Below are positions 11,871 through 23,659 of a stretch of 64,000 nt of DNA, in pieces; position 1 is the first letter of the stretch; each line of letters begins with the position of its first letter. Origin of the DNA: Coccinella septempunctata (taxonomy: Eukaryota > Arthropoda > Insecta > Coleoptera > Coccinellidae). Location: contig NC_058190.1 in NCBI RefSeq assembly GCF_907165205.1, positions 35,057,345-35,121,344 of the forward strand. The letters are read 5' to 3'. The position numbers and the translations under genes are program-made. Below the pieces are notes generated by a model. The model saw nothing but the letters and a program-made list of their open reading frames with translations. It made no database searches and had not been told where the DNA came from.

Positions 11871-12145
11871 AAACGGTCTGCACAAAACAGTTTATCGTAC
11901 TGCAACTGCATTTACTAAGTATGACGTGGGTCGAAAATACATCAATAATAATAAATCGAATCATACTTAGTTTTTCTATTATCTCTGAGTAGATTCCGCT
12001 TACAGAAAATGGCTATTTCCTCCATCATCTGTAGTTCAACGTGCTGTACGAAAAAGTGTTATGTTGTTGGTCGTATTAGAAGGTAGAATTTCTGAAGAAA
12101 TCACATCCCTTTGACAACAATTCATTTTCAGAAGCTTCTTCCTCG

Positions 12146-12290
12146 GTCGTCTTTCATCTACATAATTCAATATTGAATCGCTTTCCTTTAGCTAGATCAT
12201 CGGTTCTCAACCTAAGCTTCATTCTCGATCATCTTTCATGTACATATTTCAAAATTTAATCGCTTTCCTCTAGATCAGCGGTTCTCAATC
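12146..12290. repeat. imperfect tandem duplication, about 77-bp unit
   Basis: Two diverged copies in a row. Each holds a TCTTTCAT...ACATA segment, then AATCGCTTTCCT, TAGAT and finally CGGTTCTCAA. The second copy ends in the left terminus of the hAT element that follows; the first carries a truncated copy of that terminus. A duplication after the insertion would explain this. Confidence 0.6.
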
Positions 12291-12459
12291 TTTTAGCATT
12301 CGTGACTCCCTCTGAACACTGAGTGTGCTTCCCCTGTGGACGATTATTCGTAAAGTACATACATTGAAATTAATTCTTCTTATACGTTTATTAATTTTTT
12401 GTAATGTACCTTCGCTCCTCTCCTGAGATTCTTTCAGCCCCCCTGGTTAAGAACTACTA
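12276..12459. mobile_element. hAT-type MITE with 8-bp target-site duplication
   Basis: Starts CAGCGGTTCTCAATC and ends GGTTAAGAACTACTA, the diverged inverted repeat typical of short hAT elements. It is flanked on both sides by the same 8 bases, CTCTAGAT (12268-12275 and 12460-12467), the duplication length expected of hAT transposases. 184 bp, no coding capacity. Confidence 0.85.
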
Positions 12460-12841
12460 CTCTAGATACTTTCGGAATTGACTTATTCATATGCTGATTT
12501 TTCAGAAAATCAAAAAAGAAATGACTGCGGCGCTTTCGAGTACTGTAACCAACATGGCATGCGACACCATAAGCCAATGGAGGAACAAGATATTCACGTA
12601 GTGTCACCTCTGCTAAACGCTGTTGGTTTTCAGGAAAAAAAACTCAAAATGGCTGTAATATCAGGCAGGTAGATTTCTGAGTACTTCTTTCTAAGTTATT
12701 CGTGGATAATTCTGTTTAATTTATGTTTGTTGCAAATGTTTTTTTATATATCCAAATATTACTGATACATTTTGGGTTACTTGAGATTGTTAGAGAGGAA
12801 ATATTTTTTCACCAGTCATTCGTACTGACACATATCGCATA

Positions 12842-13467
12842 TACAGGGTGAGTCTTTGACTCGTACAACTATTTTAACAGTAAATTATTGAGGTAAAAAA
12901 AAACACTTTTTTGCTATACCATTTTTTCCGATTCGGCCCTTATAAAAATATATAGTCATTTTAAGTTTTCATAATGAGCTCTGCCACCACTGAAAAAACA
13001 AAATTACCTTCAGGATAATTAGTTAAATCTGCGATACAACACACCTGTGGATCTTTCAAACAGAGTTGTATTCAGTCAAAGTACCTAATTTTTTAAATTT
13101 CATAGATACTTTTCAATTTTTGAACATCAAATTACTGGAAAACGGCGCATTATACGAGAAATTGAAGAATACTTTTATTTTATGAAACATTCAGATATTC
13201 ATTAGATAGCCTTAGTTTTTAGTTTCATGAGTTGGGTTCTTCGAATTTTTGCTATTTTTATGGTACCTTATGGTTAAAATGAGAAAACTAGAAAACATGG
13301 GTGATATCTTGGGTTTGAAAAAGATTAATCAAATAAATGAAGAAAATTTTTTTAAGGTTTTTCACGAGGTTTTTCATGTTTGAGCCAAATCGGAAAAAAT
13401 GGCGAAGGAAAAAAGATTTTCGTTTGACCCCAAGAATCTACTGTTCGAGTCAAAGACTCACTCTGTA
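12842..13467. mobile_element. TACAGGGTGAG-ended MITE, 626 bp
   Basis: Starts TACAGGGTGAGTCTTTGACT and ends AGTCAAAGACTCACTCTGTA. A related right end recurs near 30120-30200 (AGTCAAAGACTTACACTGTA). No transposase inside. Confidence 0.75.
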
Positions 13468-14681
13468 TATATGAATACATACAATTTTTTTTTTAAGTTG
13501 ATTTATCGTTATTGTGATTCATAAAGAATTCTATACCTATAGGAAGTCGAATTATATCAGACAAGGAAAAAACTATTCGGTGTCAAGCAGAAGAAGAAGA
13601 ATAGTTTTTAATTTTTTTTTGTGGAAATTCAGTCTATCCTGAAAATGAGTTTGTACCCTTCTCTCCTAGATGGTTGATTTCACTACTGTGTTAATCCTTG
13701 AAAAGTTTTCCTCACGAGTGTCGTCAAATAGGGTTTGGAATTAAGAAGCATGTTATTGCATGCTTGAACCCTTGAACGTAGTACCTAAATCCACTATCCA
13801 CTATACAGATACAGTACAATATAAAAAGTTAACAATTCAGACAAAAGTCAGCTAGTAATTTTTTCGAAAATGTTGAGTTATATCGAAAAATACGATACAT
13901 CCCAATTTCATTGACATGCTTACATCTTTTCGATATAAAACACATGTAGAAGGTACCTACATACATGCTAAACACTGCATTAAGGCCACCTATTCATATA
14001 CAGGGTGGTTCGCCGTTATTAGTAATTATTTCTCCATAAACGTCTAATAGGCCATCGCGGTGAATCACCCTGCATACGATATCCGACAATACGAACATCT
14101 TTTGATTATTCTGAATTTCAAAATAATCGTCCGGATTCGACCAACAGAAATATTTTCTGCTCATCGTATCGTCCAATATCGTAGCTAAGAACGAGAGATT
14201 TCCTGTTACTGTTTCTGGTTTCTGTGCTACAGTAATGTCAGAGTGCGTTCAAATTCGCCCGAATATCAATTTTGTATTCCACTGAATTTCATTTTAGCTT
14301 CACGAACTTTCCTTTCATCTTTCGGGTGGCTTATTAGCTGTCCAATTTTTGGGCTTAATCAACTTGCATCTTTCCTTGTAGAGAATACTGGATTATAACT
14401 ACATATAAATCATTCATTTTATACTGCTTCTTCGTATTAGGTATAAGATGGTTTTCCAGATAATCTCATCAACTCTATTGAGAGGGAATCATTTGTATAA
14501 AAAATCCAATAAGAGGATTCAAACAGTAATTTTTTCAGCGTAAATTAGTTATATACACACGAGTAAATTTAACTAATCTTGAAATTTGGATGTAAAATCA
14601 AATCAGTTATATATTCGATTACAATCTCAGTAATTCATAATGTATCAATACTTTGGCTCCCACTTTACGCTTCCCTTTTAG
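13468..14681. other. no gene recognised, one tiny MITE
   Basis: Mostly AT-rich sequence upstream of the gene at 14682-16429; that gene's 5' exons may lie here or further upstream. The one structured item is a ~76-bp element at 13999-14074 running from TACAGGGTGGTTC to GTGAATCACCCTGCA. Relatives of its right half (GCCATCGCGGTGAATCACCC) occur near 38415-38440 and, inverted, at 46880-46910. Confidence 0.4.
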
Positions 14682-16429
14682 TCATTTACTTCACCTTTTA
14701 GATAAAGTAAAAATAATTTGGAATACTCAAAAGGACGATTTACGTCAACGATGTATAGCATTCGCCAGAGACATAGATTTAACTTTAAGCAAGTTGCCCA
14801 GTTTACAATTTTACAACGGCCCTTACGATCCGAGAGGTCAGGGACCTTTTTTAGACGAGGTATCAGAGTCGGCCATCGAATTCGATCATTTGAAGGTATC
14901 AGATGGATTCGTCAACAACATATCAATCTAGCGTTTTCTTATTGCAGGATCTGGCGACCTCGTTCAAGCAACAGAACGGCTGGATGAGCAAGAGCCAAGT
15001 CACTATCCAGGAGCTGGACCCGGAACCGATCGAACCGAAGATCGAGGAACCCTATGTGGAAGACATCAAAGCTGATGAACCCGTATGCCCCAAAAGGTTA
15101 TATTCGGCCGTACTGCAGGGACTCACGTCAACAGAACTGGCGAAAAAAGATTCCAGCAGTCCACCGAAAGCCGTACCCAAGCTAGACACTCCGAGTTCGT
15201 TGAACATGATCTTTCCGAAATTCTCAGTGTGCTGCGCGTCTTCGGTCGTTTCGACCGTGACCGATTTCGGCGGTTCTCCAAGCCATCAGCAGAATCAAGA
15301 GGAACAGAATCAAGTGATCAAAACCGAAATGAGAATTCAGAAAAACACCTCCATCCAGACGAACGTGAAGATTCTTCCGAAGGCCAAGAGCGTCGAGACG
15401 ACGCCACCTGCGAAGACGACTAACGTCGTCAGGGAAACATTGCAGCAAAACAGCGAAGACTTTAGGAGTCCGAATGCCGTCAGTTTTCCTTTGATCGCGC
15501 AATCATCTTACATGAATAATTACAGCTATCAGTTTAACGCTTCCCATTACTCGAACACGTATCAGAATAGTTGCGGTTGTACGAACACTTTCTCGCACAC
15601 GTCCCAAGTGATAACGAACAGAAACATGCAGACGTTTCCACGTCAAAGCCCCTTTATCCCTAGCCAGTTTCAGTACGCACAGCCTGTATTGATGTTACAG
15701 CAGAATCGCACGTCTATCTATCCCATATCGCAGCCAGTTCAAACGCCTTACTACTACCAACCTCTACAGCAAACCAGAGTCATGCAACGATGGATCGTCC
15801 CCCAGAGCTATTCCAGGCCTAACATGACCCAGGGGAACTTCTTGAACCCCCATTTCGTGCCTCAGTCCTCCAGCTTATGGATGGGGCCGAATCAACAGCA
15901 ATCCGTGCCGTCGACATCTCAATATTTCATGGATAACCGATTGAAAACTAAACCTAAAAAAGCTACGCAACCTCAGATGAACATCCTGAAGAGTAAATCC
16001 AGGAAAAATCCGGTAGACAGCACCGCGTCCACCGAGACGACCGACAGCGAAGTCATACCACGCAGTTTATGCGCCAACTCGACTTCTTCGTGTATCGATG
16101 CACCTCCAACGATGGTCCAACAACTGAACAAGCTGGCGTTGGCTTCGCAGCTGAAGGTGAAGAGCGACTTCGAAGAGGTGGTGAGTAAAACGGTTAACCT
16201 ACTCTTCGAAGAGGACGTTCCCGTAACATCAACAGTATCGGAAGAACTGGAGATACAGGCGCTCGAACAATACTGCAACTCCAACGATAACGTGTACCAA
16301 GAGCTGGAACGGCAGGCGGCCGAACAGTACGACGAACTGTCGGAAAACTTGAGGGGCCCCCCGACTCATGACTTACTATTCGGGGGGCTGAGTAGCTTTT
16401 TCCCATGTTCGATTGATGTAAATGTGTAA
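14682..16429 (+). CDS. Gln/Ser/Pro-rich protein of unknown function, last two exons
   Basis: The first visible exon ends at 14895 (TTGAAG|GTATCA). It begins at 14682 or 14702, as both positions follow a good TTTTAG acceptor. The last exon is 14948-16429, after TTATTGCAG; phases join. The first part looks folded (KVKIIWNTQKDDLRQRC, then RDIDLTLSKLPSLQFYNGPY). The rest is low complexity: acidic Glu/Pro stretch, then Ser/Thr-rich, then a long Asn/Gln/Tyr/Pro/Ser-rich part (PYYYQPLQQTR is typical), and an acidic C-terminal coil with two similar units, LEIQALEQYCNSNDN and YQELERQAAEQYDELSEN. The N-terminus is upstream and not seen. I do not recognise the family; prion-like composition suggests an RNA- or chromatin-associated protein (inference). 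Coding sequence is distinctly richer in G+C than the AT-rich flanks. Two overlapping minus-strand frames are shadows of it. AATAAA follows at 16549-16554. Confidence 0.75.
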
Positions 16430-16548
16430 TATTCCCCTAGTATAATCGTTTTTCGTCCAAATTTTGTTCAGTTCAATCGGGTAGTTAGGTTTTGTTAAGT
16501 TTGATTTTTTTCTAAATTGAATACCCTCTACTATAAGTCCTTAACGCC

Positions 16549-16554
16549 AATAAA
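16549..16554 (+). terminator. poly(A) signal AATAAA
   Basis: AATAAA about 120 bases past the stop codon of the Gln/Ser-rich gene. Confidence 0.6.
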
Positions 16555-16906
16555 ATTTTTACAAAAACAAAACAAAGGTAAAAAAGAATAAAAACCATTA
16601 CTTTCTCGACTTTCATTTCCTTGTTTTATTTTGCAAATGAAACCTCAATAAAATAAATGTCTTTGGGTATGTATCTGGGTAATAAATAGTCGAAGGCCCA
16701 GTTGTTCAGTCCAGGCACAATATGAGTCAGTCCACGCAAATATAATTTGAAAAATTTAATATCGAATATTTACAAAGTTGGCAAACGATTCTGAACTCGT
16801 CCATAAAGTGTTAATCCTAGCACAACCTGGCTGTGTTTATCTATGAACCTAACAGAACTGAACGGAACTGACGAAATTAATCTAGGAGGTCCTAGGATCA
16901 AGAAGA

Positions 16907-18085
16907 TACGAGGATCTATTGATATCTAGTTAGCCTAGACCAGTTACATGCATAAAAAACATATTGCGTTACCATAGCAACGAACAATAACTCATTAGAA
17001 GTGTCAGTGTGAAGTTTGAGGTCAAAAAAGTAAACCAGAGTTACGCAAAAATTAAAAGAAAGAAGATGGTGATCAATGTCCTTCGTATGCGACCGTGAAA
17101 AATTAGACTGCAAGCTTCAAAAGAGGTAAATTTTCCATTGAAGATTATGACTGATCGGGAAGGCCAGTTTCTGTGTCTGTCCCCGAAAATATCGATGCAG
17201 TTTATGACGTGATTTTATCAGACCGTCGAATTGGACTAAAACGGATATCTGGTGCAGTGGTGCACTGAATATTTCATATGAACGCGTTCATCATATAGTT
17301 CACGTCAATTTGGACATGAGAAAAATTGCTGCAAAATGGATCTCCAAATGTTTTAATGTTGACCAAAAGCGTGCAAGTGTAAAAGCATCGCGTTCGATCT
17401 GTGCTCAATTTGAAAACGATGTAGACTTCTTAATCCGAATTGTTACTATGGATGAAACTTGAATACATTTCTACGATCCAGAAACAAAACAACAATCGAT
17501 GGAATGGCGACACTCTGCTTCTCCAAGACCTAAGAAGTTTCGTGTCCAAAAATCTGCTAGAAAAGTTCTTGCTTCAGTTTTTTGGGATTGCCATGGAGTA
17601 ATCATGATTGATTTCTTGGATAAGTGTAGAACAATAACCGGAGATTACTATTCGACATTACTGACCACTCTATGGGAAAAAATTAAAGAGAAAAGACGCG
17701 GAAAGCTATCCAAAGTTGGTTTGTTTTTGCAGGACAACGCCCCTGCACACAAATCTCATGTTGCCATGCAAAAAATTCGTGATTTATGAAATTAGGGTTT
17801 GAATTACTAAAACACTCCCCTTATTCACCAGATTCGGCTCCATCCGACTATCATCTCTTTCCTCAATTGAAAAACGTTTTAAAGGTCGTAAATTTTCTCC
17901 CAACGAGGAGGTAATAAAAGCCGGTTTGCAGAGCGAGAAGAAACATTTTTTGTGGAAGACGTTGTAGGTTCGGTGTAATAAATGTATCCAATTAAGAGGA
18001 GAATATGTTGAGTAATAAAATATTTTGACATTGAAATTTTGTTTGATTTTATAGTAGGCTAAGACTTTTTCAATATATCCTCGTA
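16907..18085 (+). mobile_element. mariner transposon copy A, inactive
   Basis: Tc1/mariner-superfamily element. Its termini TACGAGGATCTATTG and CAATATATCCTCGTA are inverted repeats next to TA. The transposase reads along the plus strand but is dead. The segment from just after the start codon through the first ~40 codons is missing: ATG is followed directly by sequence that in copies B and C lies ~115 bases further on. VTMDET is followed by a TGA where copy B has a sense codon, and frameshifts occur near 17260 and 17790. Mariner motifs still readable: KFRVQKSARKVLASVFWD, a second catalytic Asp in LQDNAPAH, and the third in SPDSAPSDYHLFP (DD34D pattern). The longest surviving frame is 17499-17789. 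Left-flank sequence and the right flank (18093-18232) suggest insertion into an older TACAGGGTG-type element. Confidence 0.93.
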
Positions 18086-18092
18086 TTTCAGT

Positions 18093-18232
18093 AATCATTT
18101 TCAATTTTTTTTTCAACTTTGTGATTTCAAAAGTTTTGTATAGGTGATTTTTGGTGAAACGCTTCAACTGGTCAAAACCAGTTCTACCTTCTGTTGAAAA
18201 AAAAAGCCTCACCTTCATATAATCCCTGTATA
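18093..18232. repeat. end fragment of a TACAGGGTG-type element
   Basis: About 140 bp ending ATAATCCCTGTA, closely similar to the right end of the element at 6109-6826 (shared TTTCAGTAATCATTTT and AAGTTTTGTA-AGGTGATT). It abuts mariner copy A. Confidence 0.6.
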
Positions 18233-18851
18233 TGAATGGACATGAAATGTTTTACACGAAATAGGTAAATAAATGTTTAATTGTTTGATTGCTCTCGTGC
18301 TATAAATGGGTCTCAAATTCATAAATCAGAATAAAATACCTAATATTCGGATAATATATGGTCTATCGGATCAGTAATCAAAGATTCAGCACAATCTCAA
18401 CATCATCGAGGTTTTCAGAACTTGTATTCTAGAATTTTTTACCAAAGATCGAGCCTTTTGTGCTTTGGGTTGTAGACATTTTTACCAAGTTGTGACCCTT
18501 TCTATAAATTTTAACCGATTGCACCTGATTTTTACCCTTTGTCGGCTATTTTATGATTTTTACTGGTATTGCCTGATTGTGACTTATTACCTGATGTTAG
18601 TTTCGCCCTGGATGGCCATTTAGTAGAGCAACGAGCAACCTCATGTTATTTTTGTCCGTGAAGATGGCCGCAATGCCAGAACTCACTCTACATCCGGGGG
18701 ACTGGGAAGATAGGAAGGGATGGAGATTGGAAACCGGAAGGCGTAGGGCGCTATGAACACCTACATAGTGGGCCATTGAAAACTAAACAGCGGCTTTGTT
18801 GATCGGCACAACCGAATTATAAACGAACCGACAGTCGATTTTTTTATTCCA

Positions 18852-20234
18852 GGGGACAACTTCCAAGATCGAATTCAGAACCGTATTGCTTCAACCCTAA
18901 GTGTTACAGCTCAAATAGGGAATAGGTAGGACAGGGTAATTGATACCTCATTTTGAAAGGCCTTTCTATTCTAAGTTCAGCATTTTTTTTTTCAGTTCAT
19001 TCGTTTCTGCGATATTCAAATTTAAATTTTGTACAGAATTGGTCATTTCGTTAAACATTATGTGTGAATTAATTAAATTCTCATTATTTCGTCGATAATC
19101 GTTAACTGCCATACACCAGACATCAAAATGATACTGTTTTTTCCTTTTATCAACAATTAGAGTGAAAATTCACAGAAAGAATTCAGATAATTCGTTCATT
19201 TTTCAAAAATAACCAGTGTGGAACCGTACGACAGATTTAAAATCGAAATTGCAGAAGAATTGAGTGGAAATTCGATTGATTCACACAGCAGGCTTGAAAG
19301 GAAAACCAACGTTGTTTGAAATTTAAATGCAAATATTTCGAAAACAAATGTATTGAATAAAAAAAAATATATTTGAAGAACTCAGAATAAAAAGGCTTTT
19401 CAAATGAGGTATCACTTGCCCTTCCCTATCTGCCTATCTTCCCTATTCAAAATGTGGGGGTTGAGGTTATAATAATAATAATATATTTATTGATCCTCTG
19501 AGACATATAAACAAACATGTATAGGACAGGTCAAAAAACAAAAAGAAAACAGAAAAATTACTCGACTTGAAATACAAATGGTTGCCGATAATAATCAGCA
19601 ACACTATAAAAACATTCCTTAATCAGTTTAGCCTTAACCTTCCTTTTAAATTCCTTGAGTTCGAGAGACTTAACACATTTTGGTAAATGATTAAATAATT
19701 TGATACACTGATATTTTGGTGAATATTCAAATCTAGTTGTTTTATGTTTTGGAATGTGGAATAGTTCCCCATTTCTAGTACTATAGCTGTGAAAGCTGGA
19801 AAGTTTTATGAAGTCCCTCTCATTCTCCTTAAAATACACCAGGCACTTAAAGATGTATACACACGCCACTGTTAGAATCCCACTCTCTACAAATGTCGGA
19901 CGACAAGAGGTTCTGGGATGGATATTGAACATCATTCGCAAGATTCTTTTCTGAGTTAAGAATACCCTATCAACATCAGTGGAGTTTCCCCAGAGCATAA
20001 TATTATAGGAAAGATGGCTGTAAACAAGACTATAATATATGTTGACAATAGCGCTTATAGGAAGTGAGTTTTTGACCCTGCTTATTGCATAGTAAGAACT
20101 ATTTAGTTTCTTACAAACGGAATCGACATGTGCAACCCATCTTAGATTGGAATCGATGTAAATACCAAGAAATTTTGAGTAACAGTAAGAGTTGAAGTGA
20201 TACGGTTTTGAATTGATCTAAGAAGTTGTCCCCT
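18852..20234. repeat. foldback element split by a LINE insertion
   Basis: Left arm starts GGGGACAACTTCCAAGATCG; right arm ends GATCTAAGAAGTTGTCCCC. Inner parts also pair (AATAGGGAATAG with CTTCCCTATTC; TGATACCTCATTTTGAAAGG with CTTTTCAAATGAGGTATCA). The right arm is interrupted between 19466 and 20191 by a LINE fragment. A second copy of the family is at 39213-39960. Confidence 0.75.
19467..20190 (-). mobile_element. non-LTR retrotransposon (CR1/Jockey-like) 3' fragment
   Basis: 5'-truncated LINE on the minus strand. The frame is open from the 5' junction down to 19558 and encodes the C-terminal part of a reverse transcriptase: KFLGIYIDSNLRWVAHVD, then VCKKLNSSYYAISRVK, YSLVYSHLSYNIMLWGNS and the RILRMMFNIHPRTSCRP tail. 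The 3' end is a short UTR followed by an ATA/ATT microsatellite (19467-19485), a tail type seen in CR1-like elements. GTTGAGG at 19460-19466 and GTTGAAG at 20191-20197 look like the target-site duplication. Related 3' ends occur at 60400 and 63410 in the same orientation. Confidence 0.85.
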
Positions 20235-20489
20235 GTCCCGGATAAGATGGGAAACATTTTGATGTGGAGATAAGAGAACAGAGAACACCTAGCTAGAGGA
20301 TCACGAAGAACCCCTTTATGTAGTATCTAGGAGTTCTAAATTCCGATTTACAGAGGGTTTTTCAAATTTGGATGGAAATTAAAACCACTTCTGAACGGAA
20401 CACCGATTAATCCGGAATTTGGAATCAAATATCATTCGATTTGCAGGACCGTATCTCTCGTGTCGATATTTAACACTATATTAATTTCA

Positions 20490-21022
20490 TAACGAAGTGA
20501 ATTTTGAATCGTTATGAATTTAATCAATTGAATATACATTATTGTATGTTAATTTCAGTTTTCATTTGATCGAATAGCTACCTACATCAGTTTTCTGAAG
20601 CGTAACTAAAGGATGGGTCTTCAACAATATTTATTAGCAAGAATAAACTATGAAGTGATGGATAAGAAAGAGGTAAAATAAAAGAAAAACTAAGCGGCTC
20701 TCATTATCTGTTCGAAATGAAGACCTTTCATCTGAATACATTTCTCAGCTCTTTTATATTGGAAGGCCTTCATTTCGAACAAACAATGAGAGTCGCTTAG
20801 TTTTTGTGTTATTAAACCATTTCTCATTCATCACCATCACTTTATAATTTATTCTTGCTGATTGAATGACTTAAAACTAAATAATTGTTAAAGACCCATC
20901 CTTGAGTAACGCTTTAGAAAACTGATGTATTGGATCAAATAAAAACTGAAATGAACATTCAATGATGTATATTCGATTGATTGAACTCATAAAGATTCTT
21001 AATTCTTTTGGTTATGAGATGC
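20490..21022. repeat. long foldback repeat, about 530 bp
   Basis: Imperfect hairpin. CATCAGTTTTCTGAAGCGTA pairs with AACGCTTTAGAAAACTGATG, AGGATGGGTCTT with AAGACCCATCC, and CTAAGCGGCTCTCATT with AATGAGAGTCGCTTAG near the centre. TTTTAACTCTGTATATGG just outside (21084-21101) resembles a further terminus of the same superfamily. Confidence 0.75.
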
Positions 21023-21101
21023 GAACCTCATTCTGGTTGAAATACATTAGGAGGTGAGAGTTATGGGGTTGTTGCGTTACTTTTTTAACTCTGTATATGG
21101 A

Positions 21102-22890
21102 ATATGGAATGTTTTATCAATCTAGCTTTGCAATTTTTTCCGAAGAAAAGGATGATAAAGGTGAAACTAATATATGTACCAAGATACAAACAATAATTTT
21201 AATTACAATGAAATAAATATTCAGGGGCATAATTTTATATTTGAAATTCTATAAGGTGTTTGTTGTTATAAAATAGATACTTTATAATTGTAATATAAGC
21301 TAGATATATGTTTGAAAGAAAACTACTTTGAAATTTATTCTTATTAGAAGGGGAAAATGAAAACAGTTTTTGATATTCGGAAAAATATTTCTCTCAAGTT
21401 CCCAGAGAACAACTCCTCTCTTAATAAATCCGAATTTTCAAGCGTATCTCCCAGAAAAATGATCGTTGTTCTAAATGTGGTATCCACATATTCTGAAAGA
21501 GCAACTATTCAAGTAATAAATCTGGAAACTTCATGGGACTCGGTGCAACTTTTATGAAGAATCACAGCTGCAACTTTATCTTGGGGCATTGAATTGGCGT
21601 TAGTTCGTTTATCTGCTCTGATCATAACTCTGTGATCGTATCTATTGGCATGCCTGCCAAAACAGTCTTGAATATAATCTAACCAATGCATGATGTTCAT
21701 TGAAAAGTTGCTGCTGATCTTAAACAATTTCTTCTCAATGCTGCATTTGTATTAAGTATTTGACGTTGATCAAGTTGATCCTCCATATTTTCAGTGTTTT
21801 TATCACTTCCGGTTATGCCGGAAGTGGTTATCAACTTCTGAGAACATGAAATTCTTGAAGATAGAGAATGAGTACTTGCTATATAATTATTAGTGCAAAA
21901 GAGATTAAGGAAACAGCCCATATAATTATCCAGCTTATGCTATCAATTCACTTTTACAAATAGTGAATAATCAAATTTTTGGATTATCCATCGAATTTCG
22001 AGGTGACTTCAATAATATAACTTCACTCATATCACGAAGCTTTCCACAGTTACTTGAGCTTATTCTTTATTCGGGATTTTCAGAAAGATGCATGGTCAAA
22101 CATGCCATTTTCGCCATTTACGAGATATTCAATAAATAACACGTTTTTAGGCTAAGCAACGCTTTTAAATCTGAAGAATTAATTCAGTTCCATTTTTATT
22201 AACTGCTCACTAATGTTTTGAAGTATTTCAAGAATGAAGATTACTTGAGTCTCATTATTATTCATGGCGAATGTAATCAAGTTGTGAATAGAACAATTAG
22301 AATCTACATTGAGGGATTTCCCTAATCCATCTTGACCATCAGTAGAATATGAAAAACATAAAGAAATTTAGTACGTGCATGTCAGAAACAAAACGGTCAG
22401 AAAACAGTGAAATGTTGTAGATGAGGAACAAAGAAATCACAGTTATAGAGTATTTTCGCAAAATTCTCCAAAGACGCTGAAGGACATTATGATCTCTGAC
22501 TTTTGAGCCTGCAGACTTCATCAGATTTATTTTGTTCATTTCTCTACCTTGTTGTCGCTCTGAAGCTTCCTTGCTTACAGTTGCTATTTCGTTTCAGGAA
22601 GCTTAAATGCATGTAGACATTTTACCTTAATTTAATATATCAGTACACATAAAAGATTCCTTTTTATTTCCCTTTATATATGACGACACTCTTTATGGTC
22701 TTTATGGACTCTTAAGTCTGAAAGAACAATTTTATACTGCTAGGATGCAGGAAATAGAGCAACAATATTTACGGCAAAAAACAAGTTGAGGCTGCCACAC
22801 GAAGTGTACAGTTGCCTCAGCACCACATTAATTACAATCTTTGAGTATTCAGTTAATACTCAATCAAGGGTACAATCTAGTTTCTGCAGA
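21102..22890. other. no gene recognised
   Basis: Several short frames (21357-21557 plus; 21509-21921 and 22339-22539 minus) show no recognisable domain and no convincing splice context. GGTTATGCCGGAAGTGGTTATC near 21812 forms a small inverted repeat with the preceding CACTTCC. Confidence 0.3.
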
Positions 22891-22901
22891 AAATTCTTAT
22901 T

Positions 22902-23657
22902 ACACCATTTCCAGTGGTAATTCAGAAATTTAAATTCAGGTTAGTCAAGTTTATTTCAGAAACCGTCAATTTTATTTCAGATTAGTAGATTTTTTTTCAG
23001 AAATCGTCATTTGAAATTCAGTTTAGCCACGTTTATTTTAGAAAACATCAAATGTAATTCAGATTAGTCAATTTAATTTCAGAAACCATCAATTGTAAAT
23101 CAGATTAATCATTTGTAATTCAGAAAGTACGAATATTATTCAACCAAAGTTACGTGCCTGTTACTTGTCTACAGGACTTATTCGATAGCTCAGTATATAC
23201 AGGATGATAAGTGCCTCTCACCTCTCTTTAATTTTTTTCTGATAAGTAGTAAAAAATAATTCATACAAAAGCTTTATGATACAAAATGGATTGTTAAAAA
23301 ATTTCTTTTCACTTATAAAGAGTGTTGCAGATGGACTGGATGTGCTCCTATTTTTCGAATAGGTAAATTTCAATCTCCAGAAAATTCTGTATAGTATATA
23401 GTTTCTGTTAACGCATACTTAATTCAATTGATTTCTTTCTGTATTACACTTGATATTTCCTTAAATACAATTGACGATTACTGAAATGAACTGACATCAG
23501 TAGTTCATTCATATCAATGAATCACAATTGACCATTTCTGAAATTGAATTGAACAATCTGACTTACATTTGATGTTTTCTGAAAGACTAATCTGAAATAC
23601 AAGTGGTGTTTTCTGAATTTCAATTGGTTAGTTCTCAATTACAACTGGAAATGGTGT
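22902..23657. mobile_element. Foldback-like element with iterated inverted arms
   Basis: Termini ACACCATTTCCAGT and ACTGGAAATGGTGT are inverted repeats. Each arm (22902-23127 and about 23400-23657) is made of diverged short repeats built on TTCAGAAA-C-TCAA and ATTCAGATTAGTC in the left arm; the right arm shows the complement (TTTCTGAAAGACTAATCTGA, GTTTTCTGAATTT). The ~270-bp centre includes TATACAGGATGATAAGTG, perhaps the end of another element. No transposase is present. The architecture resembles Drosophila Foldback elements (inference). Confidence 0.65.
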
Positions 23658-23659
23658 AG

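Noticed and set aside
12478..12672. 64-codon frame after TTTTTCAG at 12505
   Set aside because: It could be an alternative last exon of the gene at 11169, but the nearer AG at 11628 gives a shorter, poly(A)-supported end, and the predicted residues resemble nothing known.
15224..16406. Minus-strand and alternative plus-strand frames over the Gln/Ser-rich exon
   Set aside because: They are shadows caused by the higher G+C of the plus-strand coding exon; their predicted proteins are compositionally odd and have no domains.
21509..21921. Two consecutive minus-strand frames
   Set aside because: They might be one frameshifted gene, but I see no recognisable motif, and the residues do not resemble any transposase family I know.
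22902..23130. Iterated repeats as a possible satellite or CRISPR array
   Set aside because: The units diverge, and a matching inverted array with shared termini shows that they are arms of one transposon.
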